From NCBI GenBank assembly GCA_003049435.1, contig PYSQ01000053.1, forward strand, positions 1 to 64,000: a DNA stretch of 64,000 nt, given 5' to 3'. How positions within the stretch are numbered: position 1 is the first letter of the stretch; each line of letters opens with the position of its first letter. The notes beneath the pieces are model-generated. The model was given only the letters and a program-made list of their open reading frames with translations, ran no database searches and was not told the DNA's origin. Origin of the DNA: Nakataea oryzae (lineage: Eukaryota; Ascomycota; Sordariomycetes; Magnaporthales; Magnaporthaceae). This document shows, piece after piece, positions 1 to 9,495 of the stretch. A program made the position numbers and the translations under genes.

Positions 1-76
1 CCCCCAACGCTGCCGACGACCTGCAGCGCCCGCCCGCGCCCCGAGACAGCCCGCCGCAGCGGGGCGGCGACCGACG

Positions 77-2779
77 ATGCCTCCCAAGCGACCGGGCGAC
101 CCCGGCGACGCCCCCGCCGCGGGCGCCAAGGTCAAGCTGCCCAAGCTGGAGCGCGAGCCCGAGGACTTCTCGAGCGTGGTCAAGAACAAGCTGCAGTCGT
201 ACACGCGCACCGGCCAGGCCTGCGACCGCTGCAAGGTGCGCAAGATCCGCTGCGACGCCCTGCCCCAGGGCTGCTCGCACTGCGCCAACCAGAAGATGGA
301 GTGCTACGTCACGGACCGCGTCACGGGCCGCACCGAGAAGCGCGGCTACATGCAGCAGCTCGAACGCGAGAAGACGGACATGCTGAGCCACATCCGCGCC
401 CTCGAGAAGGTGCTCGAGAGCAACGGCATCGAGGTCCGGCCCTGGCACTGGTCCCAGTTCGGCCCGGACCACCCGCCCTACGTCGCCCTGGACGCCCTGG
501 GCAACCCGCTGCCGCCCGACCCGGTGCTCAAGGACCAGTGGTCGCGCGTCGGGTCCGCGTGGGTGCGCAACTACCGCACGCGCCCGCCGCCGCCGCCGCA
601 GCAGCAGCAGCAGCCGGCCCCCTCGGGCGCCGTCACGCTCGAGCCGCGCCCGCCAGGCCTCACGCACCTGGGCGTCGCGCCCGACCAGACCGTGCTCAGC
701 GCCATCAAGGGCACCAAGCTGTCCATCCTCGGCGCCACCGTCGACATCACGTCCTTTGCCGCCCCCGAGATGGACGAGCCGCCCGCGGGCGGCCCGCGCA
801 CGCCCCTGTACAACAAGTCGGTCCTGGCCTTCCTCCAGTCGGTCATGCAGGTGAACCCGCCCGTCGAGGGCGTCGAGCTGCCGCCGCGCAGCGACGCGTT
901 CGAGTACTCGGAGTGGTACTTCCTCATGGTGTACCCGTTCCAGCCGGTGCTGCACAAGCCCAGCTACATGCAGCTCCTGACGCGCATCTACGACGACCCC
1001 ACCTTCAAGCCCACCAGCGCCGAGCTCGTCGTCGTGCACATGGTCTTCGCCTCGATCTACTTCCAGTACGGCGTGCGCAACCGCGAGGACCACGACAAGC
1101 AGACGCGCCTCAACGACCTGGCCAACAAGCACTACCACTGGTGCGTCGCCCGCTTCTTCGACCTGGCCGTCGACCCGGGCATCACGGCCGTGCAGGCCAT
1201 CGTCATGGTCGGCAACTACATGCGCGCCTTCCCCAAGCCCGGCAGCGCCTACCTGGTGGCCCAGTATGCCCAGCAGAAGGCGACCGAGCTCAACCTGCAC
1301 AAGGGCGGCCCCGCCGGCGCGGCGGCCGCCACGCTCGAGTCCGAGATGCGCCACCGCGTCTGGTGGTGCGTCCTGGCGCTCTCCGTCACCCTCAACGGCC
1401 GCATGGGCCGCCCGATGCCCACCATCCTCGAGGAGTTTGACGTGCCCTTCCCGCTCGCCGTCCCGGACGAGTGCCTGACCCCGGACGGCGTCACAGACCG
1501 CTCGCGCATCGGCGAGTGCGCCTTCGCCGTCGGCCTGGCCGGCTTCAAGATCGTGCCGCTCTACATGGAGATGTACTCGACCCTCTACAGCGTGCGCCGC
1601 GACCCGACCCGCCACGTCGACGTCGTCGCCCGCCTCGAGGACCGCCTGCGCGCCTGGGAGGAGCAGCTGCCCGACGAGCTCGACCTCGACCGGAGCAAGG
1701 GCACCAACGCCCACATGTTTGCCCTCTACAGCCACTCGTACGCCCTCGAGTTCCGCCTCTGCCTGCGCCACCCGTCCGCCTGCGCCGTCGCCGACCCCGA
1801 GTACCAGGCCGAGAACATGCGCATCTGCGCAAAGGTCTCGCGCGAGCTGCTGCACCACATGTTGGTCCTGCAGAAGCTCAAGTCGCTCGACACCACCTGG
1901 TACCAGACGGCCGTCTACGTCGCCGCCATCTTTTGCACCCTGGTCGAGGCCTGGGAGCGCCGCTTCACCATCGCGCCCGACGAGGTCGCCGCCCTCAAGG
2001 GCGAGATGGCGCTGTGGCTGCCCACCATCGACGAGATTGGCATCCTCCTGGGTTCGTGTGCGTCCGGTGCCCCGGGCCTGCCGGGCTGCGCTAACACTGG
2101 TCTCCCGACAGGATCCGCAGGGCTCTACGCCGACGTCAGCAGGATCGTGAACCACACCATCGCCTGGATCGAGACCGACATGGGCCGGACCCAGCCCAAC
2201 GGGTCGTCGCAGCACCTCCAGCAGGCCGCGGCCGTCTCGCCGGGCACCGGAGCCCAGCGCAACGGCTACTACGACGCCGCCGCCGCCGCCTACCACCAAA
2301 TCGCCAACTACGACCCGGCTGCTGCCGCGGACAGCGCAGGCTCGGGCCCCATGGGCTACGACGGCGGTTCAGACGGCATGTCGTCGCTGTACAACGCCTC
2401 GGCGGCGGCCATCGCGGCGTCCAAGCCGTCAGCGGCCGATGACGCGTCCGCCGCGCAGAAGCAGGCCGCCGGCACGGACCCGCTCGTCGCCTTCGCCTCG
2501 CAGGCGACGCAGCACCTGGCCAGCGGCAACACGTGGACCGACTGGACCAGCTCCATCACCGACATGCAGCACCGGTCCGGCGCCAGCGCGCTGCTGAACC
2601 TCGGCGGCGGGCCGGCGCGGGACCAGCTGGGCGGCGGCGGCGCGGGCTCCATGATGGGCGCCGTCGACGCCCCGGGCGGCCAGCAGAACGCCGCCGCCGG
2701 GCTCGCCAGCATGGCGTCGGCGGCGCAGCAGTGGCCGCTGCTGCTCTTCAACGACGGGGCCTCGGTCAACGGGGCCTGA
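77..2779 (+). CDS. Zn2Cys6 fungal transcription factor
   Basis: Nuclear DNA-binding regulator with a binuclear zinc cluster. Seen: cysteines at residues 49, 52, 59, 66, 69 and 76 (CX2CX6CX6CX2CX6C) with the basic stretch KVRKIR, then a heptad-like linker at about 92-115 that probably dimerises. A poly-P/poly-Q patch lies near 170-182, a fungal_trans-type middle region spans about 270-560, and the C-terminus is rich in Ala, Gly and Gln. A likely 60-nt intron at 2052-2111 (gttcgt donor, gctaac branch site, acag acceptor) is a multiple of three and stop-free, so the frame stays open whether or not it is spliced (880 or 900 residues). The family is clear. The target genes are unknown, and the zinc cluster does not match what I recall of XlnR or CLR-2. 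Confidence 0.9.
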   Translation: MPPKRPGDPGDAPAAGAKVKLPKLEREPEDFSSVVKNKLQSYTRTGQACDRCKVRKIRCDALPQGCSHCANQKMECYVTDRVTGRTEKRGYMQQLEREKTDMLSHIRALEKVLESNGIEVRPWHWSQFGPDHPPYVALDALGNPLPPDPVLKDQWSRVGSAWVRNYRTRPPPPPQQQQQPAPSGAVTLEPRPPGLTHLGVAPDQTVLSAIKGTKLSILGATVDITSFAAPEMDEPPAGGPRTPLYNKSVLAFLQSVMQVNPPVEGVELPPRSDAFEYSEWYFLMVYPFQPVLHKPSYMQLLTRIYDDPTFKPTSAELVVVHMVFASIYFQYGVRNREDHDKQTRLNDLANKHYHWCVARFFDLAVDPGITAVQAIVMVGNYMRAFPKPGSAYLVAQYAQQKATELNLHKGGPAGAAAATLESEMRHRVWWCVLALSVTLNGRMGRPMPTILEEFDVPFPLAVPDECLTPDGVTDRSRIGECAFAVGLAGFKIVPLYMEMYSTLYSVRRDPTRHVDVVARLEDRLRAWEEQLPDELDLDRSKGTNAHMFALYSHSYALEFRLCLRHPSACAVADPEYQAENMRICAKVSRELLHHMLVLQKLKSLDTTWYQTAVYVAAIFCTLVEAWERRFTIAPDEVAALKGEMALWLPTIDEIGILLGSCASGAPGLPGCANTGLPTGSAGLYADVSRIVNHTIAWIETDMGRTQPNGSSQHLQQAAAVSPGTGAQRNGYYDAAAAAYHQIANYDPAAAADSAGSGPMGYDGGSDGMSSLYNASAAAIAASKPSAADDASAAQKQAAGTDPLVAFASQATQHLASGNTWTDWTSSITDMQHRSGASALLNLGGGPARDQLGGGGAGSMMGAVDAPGGQQNAAAGLASMASAAQQWPLLLFNDGASVNGA

Positions 2780-3152
2780 GCCGGCGGCCTCACTAATCTC
2801 TCCTTTGTCGGAAACGTGGAAAAGCACACGCATGACTATCGGGCTCGGGCGTTGGACGGCTTGCATTTGTGTAGGGATTTCTGTTTTGTCGCCGCGGCAT
2901 CATCAAGTCATCTTGGACTGCAGCACTTTGTATACGGTTTTAGCGGCGGGGTCTGGGAGCGTCTTTAGGATCATTGTGGCATGGAGCGGCAACCGCCATG
3001 CAGATATACGAATACCCTTTTCTGATGCCGCGCCTGTCCGAGGCAAGAGTCGTGTCGATGGCAGGCCCGTGGTCTGTGCGCGTAGAGCCGAGTTTGTGCC
3101 CCACTATCGAGTGCCCCTCCATGTCGTCAGGACCGACCACTAGCTCTGGACG
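2780..3152. other. Intergenic, 3' flank of regulator
   Basis: No gene seen. It holds the 3' end of the regulator and the short promoter of the Cgi121 gene. Third-position G/C bias disappears here. Confidence 0.5.
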
Positions 3153-3917
3153 ATGGGGGCTGCGATTTCGAGCAAGCGGCGCGCGTCCGACGTAGAAGCC
3201 ACCCGCGAGACCTCTCTGAGAGACGAGCCCGCCATGTCGACGCCTGTCGAGAATGCGCCCGACGGCGCCCCTCACGCGCCCGCCGCAGAGCCTGCCCCGC
3301 CGCCGCCCACCACAGAGCCAGCCGCGCCCGCGACCCTCCTCGCGCGCATCCCCCTCGACCACACCCCCGACCGCTACTCGGTCCACGCGGCGCTCTTCCG
3401 GGGCGTGGCCAACGCCGGCTTCCTGCACGCGCAGCTGCTGGCGCGCAACGCCGCCTTCGAGTACGCCCTGGTCGACGCCTCGGCCGTCGCCGGCACGACA
3501 CAAGTGCTGGCCGCCGTGTTCCGGGCCGTGGTGGCCGCCGCCGGCGCGGGCATGCGCACCCCCAACGTGCACTCCGAGACCGTCTTTTGCCTGAGCCCGT
3601 CAAACAACATCTCCGAGGCGTACCGCCGGTTCGGCATCTCGCCCGCGACCCGCGACGTGGTCGTCGTCAAGGTGCTCGAGTCGGGCGGCGCTGCGGCGGC
3701 CGCCGACGACGTCTGGAGGCACCTGTGCGCCAACGTCGAGGGCACGCCCGTCCCCTTCACCGACGACAACATCGCCCTCTCGACCGACTGGGCCAAGCTG
3801 CGCAAGTACTACAAGCTCAACGGCGCCGCCGGGCTCGCAGGCATCAAGGACGAGGCTGCCAAGAGGAAAGAGTCAGAGATGCTGATACTCGGTGCCATGG
3901 CGTTGCGGGGGGTTTGA
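3153..3917 (+). CDS. CGI121: EKC/KEOPS complex subunit Cgi121
   Basis: Subunit of the KEOPS/EKC complex, which makes the N6-threonylcarbamoyl modification of tRNA A37 and has a telomere role in yeast. Cgi121 binds the Bud32 kinase and tRNA. Seen: the conserved core from about residue 68 (HAALFRGVANAGFLHAQLL) through NVHSETVFCLSPSNNISEAYRRFGI, then a segment matching the family's VVVKVL strand. The first ATG (3153) has a good context but adds a Pro/Ala-rich leader. ATG 3234 (MSTPVEN) is an equally possible start giving 227 residues, nearer the family length. No intron is needed. The gene is convergent with proline dehydrogenase, with 140 bp between stop codons. Confidence 0.85.
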   Translation: MGAAISSKRRASDVEATRETSLRDEPAMSTPVENAPDGAPHAPAAEPAPPPPTTEPAAPATLLARIPLDHTPDRYSVHAALFRGVANAGFLHAQLLARNAAFEYALVDASAVAGTTQVLAAVFRAVVAAAGAGMRTPNVHSETVFCLSPSNNISEAYRRFGISPATRDVVVVKVLESGGAAAAADDVWRHLCANVEGTPVPFTDDNIALSTDWAKLRKYYKLNGAAGLAGIKDEAAKRKESEMLILGAMALRGV

Positions 3918-4057
3918 TTGCTTGCATTTGGTCTAGACTGCGGATCACGGAAATGGCGTTGGCACGGGTTCGTTGGCACGGGTTCATTGGCGTTCTATGA
4001 CATTATTATAAAAGGTGTGAATGAAAAACCAACGTATAAAAAAGATGTGTGAAAAAA

Positions 4058-5670
4058 TCAACGGCTCAGCCCAAACATCCCCTTGATCCTCCGCACCAAC
4101 TCCCCAGCCATGGCGTCCCGGCCGCTCCGGGTGCGCTGCACGGCGTCGCGGTTCTCCTGCGCCCGGCGGAGGAGGTACTTCATGCACTCGCCCGTCGTCC
4201 CCCAGACCAGGTACTTGTACGACCGGACCGCCGCGGCGGCCTTACCGGCAGGCGCGGCGTTGCGGCTCGCGACCAGCTCGCAGCTCACCTCGTCCGCCAT
4301 GCCCTGCAGCTGCGCAAAGGCGACCTCGGTCGTGCGCGCCTGGCCCGACTCGACGATGGCGCGGCCCTTGCGCACCGACTGGGCGTTGTGCGACGCCAGC
4401 ACCATGTCGACGTCGGGAAACTTGACGTCGTCGCCGCCGGCGAGCGGGCCGGTCCAGCGCCGCGTCAGCACGGCGGCCGCGATGCCGTCGTAGGCCGCGT
4501 CCGTGTCGGCCTTTGTGTCGTGCAGCAGGTGGCGCGGGTCCGAACCCAGGTACGCGCCGCGGACGAGCTTGACGCCCAGCGCGAAGCCGCCGCACGCCGC
4601 CTCGCGCAGGTGCGCCGCCAGCACGCGCGGCGTGGCCTTGAGGTACGCCTGGTAGGTGCCGTAGACGACGGCGCGCCCGTCGGCGTTGTGCCGCGCCATG
4701 TACCGCAGCGTCCAGTCGTCGATGCCCGCCTGCACGGCCTGCTGCTCTGCGTCAAAGAGCAGCCGCACGCCCCGCGCCGCCGCCAGCTCGCAGATGCGGT
4801 CCGTCGCGTCGGCGAGCGGCTTGGGCGGCGCCAGCTGCGCCGAGAGCGCGTACAGCGCCATGCGGCCTGCACCGGTGAACCTGGTCCTGTCAGCGTCGTC
4901 GTCCCGTGGATGGCCTGCGCACCAGGTGCAACTTACTTGAGCGCGACAAAATCGCCAGGGCTCGCGAGCCGCACCGTCTCCAGGTTGCCGGCGGCCCACG
5001 GCACGACCTCGCTGCGGACGCAGTCGTCAAAGAGGGCGGACCCCGGGGTCACGGTGTCGCTGCACGCGGCCATGTGGCGGCTCTGGGCCTCGTTCATGAC
5101 CACCTCGCGCGCGTAGCCCAGGATGACGCCCGTGAAGCCAATGTCCTTGAGGCCGGCGATGGTGCGGCGCACCTCGACGGCGTTCTCGCCGGCGCAGAAC
5201 TGCGCGTAAAAGGTGTGCTTGAGCAGGAACCGCAGCACGGGGTTGCGGTCCGGGCAGAGCAGCGGGTGGGAGCTGTGGGCCAGCGCCGACATGATGGCCA
5301 TCGAGGGGCGCAGCAGCAGCGGCGATGACGAGATGGTCGTCGTGGCCAGCGACCGCAGCACGACCTTGAGCGGCAGGACAGACAGGGGACTGGTGGGCCT
5401 GGCGCTCTCGGCGGCGTCAGGCAGCAGCGCGTGTGCCTCTGGCATGGTCGTCGCCACGGCCGGCGGCCTGTTTGGCGACAGGTGCATGGCCCTGGTGCCT
5501 GCCTCTGTCGAGCTCATTCTCGGGTGCAGGGTGCGCCTGGCCTCATGGCGGGCGGCGCTGGGCGCCAGCCGTGCTGAAGCCGCGACCCATCTCGCGAGGG
5601 AATGGGTCCCTCCTGTCCAGGACTGTAATAGAGGCCTGCTGCCGTGTGAGATCGCAGGTCTGGGGTACAT
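4058..5670 (-). CDS. Proline dehydrogenase, mitochondrial
   Basis: FAD-dependent oxidation of L-proline to pyrroline-5-carboxylate at the inner mitochondrial membrane, the first step of proline catabolism. Seen: an N-terminal part with FYAQFCAGENAVEVRRTI, and a C-terminal barrel part with GVRLLFDAEQQAVQ, YGTYQAYLKATPRVL, KLVRGAYL and an NAQS segment as in the family. Two exons (5670-4937 and 4880-4058) are joined across a 56-nt intron with donor gtaagt; the junction codon encodes K-F-T-G. The start at 5670 is inferred because it lies about 70 bp below a TATA-like box and opens an Arg-rich leader suited to mitochondrial import. The open frame runs further upstream, but that extension lacks coding character. 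Product 518 residues. The paralogue or orthologue assignment was not tested. Confidence 0.9.
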
Positions 5671-6691
5671 TTGCAGATGGGAGCGGGTGCGCACGGCGGT
5701 GGAATGCTCAGGGCGGTGGTTGCGAACAGGCGGACGATTTATAGGCAGTGCTGGTCGCCAAGGTGCCCAGGACAGATGGGACGAGGGGCCGGGTCTACAT
5801 GTAGGTTTGATAACGCGATCGTGCCTCCTGTATCGGAGCCGACTGGACGAGCACGGATCGGCGGCTGCAAGGGTTCGTCGCCTGTTGGAGGCATCATTGT
5901 CCCAGACAGGGCTGGGCGAGGCGCATTCTATTCGCTGGGGGCTTTGCCGGATGCGGCGAAACAGGCGCAGCGCCGCTATCTCGGCGGGCTCACGCGGTCC
6001 CTGGCCATGGCTGTCCAGGAACCCTCGCCTCCGAGCCCCGCAGATTGGGTCGCTCGAGGGGTCGGTCTCGCTGCAGTGAGGCATGCTACTGGCCGCCGGG
6101 CCCGAGCCATGGGCTCTTATCGGCGGACCCGTCACGTGCGCGCTAGTCAGCGAAGCCGTGAATAGCCGTGCCAGTCCCAGCGCTCCTCTGCTTCCCCGCC
6201 TCGAGGCACCCCCACGGTCGGCGGTCGAGGCGTGTCCCGAAGGGGGATCCCGACGGCAGAATGGCTGCGACCAGGACACCCTCTCTGGTGAATTGCAACG
6301 TCGGGCTTGGCAATCCTGGTTGCAGCGTGCAGCCGGTCTCGTTCCATCGCCTGGCGGGCCAGCGTCGCAGCCCTGGTTTATTGCCGTCGATAGCCATCAA
6401 CGAGCGATTGCACGCCTGCCCGGGGCGCCCACGACAGAATTAACCCAGGACGGTCCCGCTTGGGCCCACGCCTGCAGAAGCCGGTCAAATGCAGAGCCGT
6501 GGCCCCAGCAACGGACTGCGCGTACCGTCGGGCCAGGCTCGACTGCTGAGTCGGCCGTCCGTTCATCGGAGCTTGCCCTGGTCATGTGGCTCGGCCCCTG
6601 CATGGCACTAGCAGACGGGATGGCCCCGGCTCGCGGTGAGCCGACCGAGGCCAGATGGCCGACCCCGCCAAGCCTGGGGGCGGTCGAAGCT
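5671..6691. other. Intergenic, promoter side of proline dehydrogenase
   Basis: About 1 kb with no gene I can support. Open frames here lack conserved motifs and intron logic. It contains the proline dehydrogenase promoter and the 3' flank of the Tim17-family gene. Confidence 0.5.
5737..5744 (-). promoter_or_regulatory. TATA-like box of proline dehydrogenase
   Basis: Reads ctataaat on the minus strand, about 70 bp above the chosen ATG at 5670. It supports that start over longer versions. Confidence 0.4.
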
Positions 6692-7368
6692 TCACTCGCT
6701 GCGCGTGGCGCCTTGGATTTTGGCCATGCGGCGGCGGACCGCCTCGACGTAGCCGATGGGGCGGCCCCTCGCGGCGCTGACCAGGTCCTGCAGGCCGCCA
6801 TAGACGAGGCCCACGGCCAGCGCCGCCTTGGTGGTGCGGGCCGCCATGATCAACGGGAACCGGTCTGGGCGGGTTAGCAGGGCAGGATCGGGCGGGATCG
6901 AGGGGCGCACGTACTCCACAGGCTAAAGGCGCCGGCGACGGCCACGGACGCCATGACGGTGTTGATGGCGTCCATGGACCCGCGGTAGTTGTCAAACATG
7001 TCCTCGATGGTGAACATGGCCGTGGTCCAGAAGCTGATGCGGCCGCCCATGCGGAGCCCCTCCTTGATACCGCCGTAGGCCATCTGGTAGTTCTTGCTGC
7101 GGTGGTAAAAGTACCAGCCCGTCGTCGTCGTGGGCAGCTTGTGGGCGTGCTCGGCGCGGAAGCGCAGGCCGCGCATCTTGCTGCCGTGCACGACGCCCAG
7201 GGTCATGCCGACGCCGAACGCGGCCAGGGCGGCGCCGGGGATGCGCAGGAAGCTGGGCGTCGAGAGCCGCGACGTCTTGGCCAGCTCCGACAGCTCCTCG
7301 GGCGTGATCTGGCGGGCCTTGCGCGGGCCTTGCGCGGGCGGCTCGGCGGGCGGGATTTCGGGAGCCAT
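6692..7368 (-). CDS. Tim17/Tim22/Tim23 family membrane protein
   Basis: Probable mitochondrial inner-membrane protein of the Tim17/22/23/Pmp24 superfamily. Seen: a glycine-rich hydrophobic segment (GAALAAFGVGMTLGVVHGSKMRG), YGGIKEGLRMGGRISFWTTAMFTIEDMFDNYRG in the position of the family signature, then further helices including GLVYGGLQDLV. Two exons (7368-6915 and 6864-6692) flank a 50-nt intron with gtacgt donor and gctaac branch site; the junction reads LWN-RFP. The start MAPEIPP gives 208 residues. The frame continues upstream through a 21-nt tandem repeat, so a longer product is possible. It could be a TIMMDC1-like or other divergent member; it is not clearly one of the core translocase subunits. 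Confidence 0.75.
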
Positions 7369-7789
7369 GGCGTAGGGTGACGCAGGCGGCAGGGCGTGGT
7401 CGGGCCTGTTGTAGCCGTGGTCGGGCCTGTTGTAGCCGTGGTCGGGCGCCTGTCTCTGTCGCGAGGTCTGAGCTGCCGCAAGATCTGAAATTTCTCCATG
7501 GTCTGGCACGCCGAGATGGCCCAAGCTCTCCGATCAACAGTGGGGCCTAGGTCTAGCTTTAGTGGGGCCTCCCCGCGTTGACGCGATTTCGACCTGGACA
7601 TCGCAGGCCTCCAGCACAGCCTACTTGCTCGTCATTCGACGCCTATTGTCGGAGAGATCGTCCGTCGTCAGATAGATCGCCTATCTTGTCGAATACGGAT
7701 CGTCAGACTGCACAATGGTTCGTGCCATCCTCCCTCCTGCCTCCTGCCTCCGCTGACAGCCCCAGCCGCCCAAAGCATCCGAAAACGAG
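7369..7789. other. Divergent promoter region
   Basis: Lies between the outward-facing Tim17-family gene and the small conserved gene. The left part holds a 21-nt tandem repeat. Nothing else is recognisable. Confidence 0.5.
7395..7447. repeat. 21-nt tandem repeat, 2.5 copies
   Basis: Two perfect 21-nt copies (7395-7415 and 7416-7436) and an 11-nt partial third copy. On the minus strand it reads as a seven-residue unit (PDHGYNR) in frame with the downstream Tim17-family protein. Confidence 0.9.
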
Positions 7790-8188
7790 ATGGACATCTC
7801 GCTCCGCTTCAAGTACGGCATCCACACCGTCTACATGCTCGTGTCGCCGCTCGACACGTTCGACAAGATCTCGGCCGAGCTGCTCGAGGTCCTGAGCGAG
7901 CGGTACCCCGACGGCCTGAGCTCGACGCTCGGCGCCAACGACACGCCCATCCCGGCCGACGCCGTCGTCGGCTACGGCATCCTCCAGCAGCAGAGCCGGC
8001 GCGGCGGCGACGGCAAGGCGGCCCAGTGGCGGGACCTCAAGGCCGACGGCGGCGACACGCCCGTGGCCAAGGGGCTCAAGGACGGCATGGACGTGGCCTT
8101 TGTGCTGCAGTCGCCCGACGAGGCCGACGAGGGCGCGCCGCAGTTTGTCGTCGAGTGGCCGAGCCTGGACGAGGAGGAGGAGCTCTAG
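7790..8188 (+). CDS. Small conserved fungal protein, possibly ubiquitin-like fold
   Basis: 132 residues, single exon. I recognise the pattern as a conserved ascomycete protein of unknown function. Seen: DISLRFKYGIHTVYMLV, then DTFDKISAELLEVLSERYPDGL, a variable loop, then VAKGLKDGMDVAFVL and an acidic tail ending EWPSLDEEEEL. The strand-helix-strand order with KGLKDGMDVAF near the end is reminiscent of ubiquitin-like folds; this is inference only. The ATG at 7790 opens the conserved segment directly. It is convergent with the GNAT gene, with 154 bp between stops. Confidence 0.75.
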   Translation: MDISLRFKYGIHTVYMLVSPLDTFDKISAELLEVLSERYPDGLSSTLGANDTPIPADAVVGYGILQQQSRRGGDGKAAQWRDLKADGGDTPVAKGLKDGMDVAFVLQSPDEADEGAPQFVVEWPSLDEEEEL

Positions 8189-8342
8189 GGGTCTGGGATG
8201 TGCAAGGTTCAGGAAGCTCGCGGCAGACAGATGCTCAGTGCTGGCGTTGTAAACAATGATACCCATTTATGCATTCTATTCGCTAGTCACGATTACCCGA
8301 CGTCCCGCCCATCCTGGGCCTCCCCGGCCTAGGCTGCCCTGC

Positions 8343-9020
8343 CTAGGCTGCCTTGCCCACCCCCCGCAGCTCCTCCCAGTCGCTCTCGAGCATGGAAAAG
8401 CACAGGACGTCCCACCACCTCCTGTCGTGGTACTGCAGCTCGCGCAGGCGCCCCTCGTCCTTGAAGCCCAGGCGGCGGTACAGGGCGCAGGCGCGCTCGT
8501 TGAACTCGACGGCGTTGAGCCCGATGCGGTGGATGCGCGCGAAGCGGAAGGCCCAGTCGACGGCCCAGTTGATGGCCTCGGCGCCGTAGCCCTTGCCCTG
8601 GAAGGCCTCGCCGATGGAGATGCCCAGGTCCGACGAGCCGGCAAAGTTGCCGCCCGACGCGACCACGCCGCCGCCCTCGCGCGGCACGCCGTCGCCGTCC
8701 ATGATCCACAGGTAGCCGATGGTGGTGAGCTTTTCTGTCGTGTGGTAGTCGAACTTTGGCGCGGCCCCGTTTTCTGCCTCGGCCTCGGCCGGCAGGCAGA
8801 TCATGACGCCCAGGACGGCGCCCTTGAGCATGCTGACCATCTCGTCGGCATCCTGCACGCCCACGGGCCGCAGCAGCTCGGGGCCGCTAAAGACCTTGTT
8901 GACGGGGTCGCTGTGGAGGTAGTTGTGGATAAAGTCGCGGTCCGCGTCGCCCTCGACGGGGCGGAAGACGAGCCTCTCCGTCTTGAAGAGGGTTTTGAGG
9001 CCTTTTGTCGGGTGAGCCAT
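8343..9020 (-). CDS. GNAT-family N-acetyltransferase (RimJ/RimL type)
   Basis: Predicted acetyl-CoA-dependent acetyltransferase, 225 residues, single exon. Seen: LKTLFKTERLVFRPVEGDADRDF at the start, as in RimJ/RimL-like enzymes; motif A as DLGISIGEAFQGKGYGAEAI with the QGKGYG acetyl-CoA loop; and motif B as IGLNAVEFNERACALYRRLGF followed by EGRLRELQYHDRRWWD. The substrate is unknown. The ATG at 9020 (MAHPTKG) is preferred over the longer open frame because it directly precedes the conserved TERLVFRP segment and lies about 115 bp below a TATA-like box. Confidence 0.88.
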   Translation of the reverse strand: MAHPTKGLKTLFKTERLVFRPVEGDADRDFIHNYLHSDPVNKVFSGPELLRPVGVQDADEMVSMLKGAVLGVMICLPAEAEAENGAAPKFDYHTTEKLTTIGYLWIMDGDGVPREGGGVVASGGNFAGSSDLGISIGEAFQGKGYGAEAINWAVDWAFRFARIHRIGLNAVEFNERACALYRRLGFKDEGRLRELQYHDRRWWDVLCFSMLESDWEELRGVGKAA

Positions 9021-9058
9021 TATGTGTTCGGTGTCCGCGGGTTTCGAGTCTGCTGTAT

Positions 9059-9103
9059 GTCTGGTGATGCTGCTGATGTCTGCTGTCTGTCTGCTGTCTG
9101 CTC
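9059..9103. repeat. Short imperfect gctgtct repeat
   Basis: Low-complexity run of gctgatgtctgctgtctgt units in the leader of the GNAT gene. Confidence 0.6.
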
Positions 9104-9131
9104 TAAACTGCTCAACGCCAGAATGCGCCGA

Positions 9132-9139
9132 CTTATATA
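9132..9139 (-). promoter_or_regulatory. TATA-like box of GNAT gene
   Basis: tatataag on the minus strand, about 115 bp above the ATG at 9020. Confidence 0.45.
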
Positions 9140-9495
9140 CCACGCCGCCGCGTTCCTGTTTGGGATATTTACTCGCAGGAGTGCCGTGCTGATCGCTGCG
9201 CCCCTGGAAACCGCCTTGCTGCTTTCGGGGTTCGGCCGCCGAGCCCGAGGCTGCGTCGCGCCTTGCGCGTCCGGGCGGGGCTGGCGGCAGATCCCTGCTC
9301 GCTGCCAATGGGACCCGGAAGCCAGGGTTCGTCTCAGATGTCAAAAGCGGTTCCGTTTGAGATGGACAAATCACTGGGCACGGATGTTCAAGGAACAGAA
9401 TGTTTTTTTGCTAGCTACTATTACATGAACCGCTCGGGCACCGCGGAACCGACCAAGCCACAAAAACAAAGACCAGATGCGCTTAAGACGCACAG

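Larger units (their letters stand above)
9021..9495. other. Intergenic between GNAT and OPT genes
   Basis: Contains the GNAT promoter, a CTGTCTGT-type microsatellite in its leader and the 3' flank of the OPT gene. No further gene seen. Confidence 0.5.

Noticed and set aside
5671..6279. Longer N-terminus for proline dehydrogenase
   Set aside because: The upstream open frame crosses a TATA-like box and lacks conserved sequence; the mitochondrial-type leader starts at 5670.
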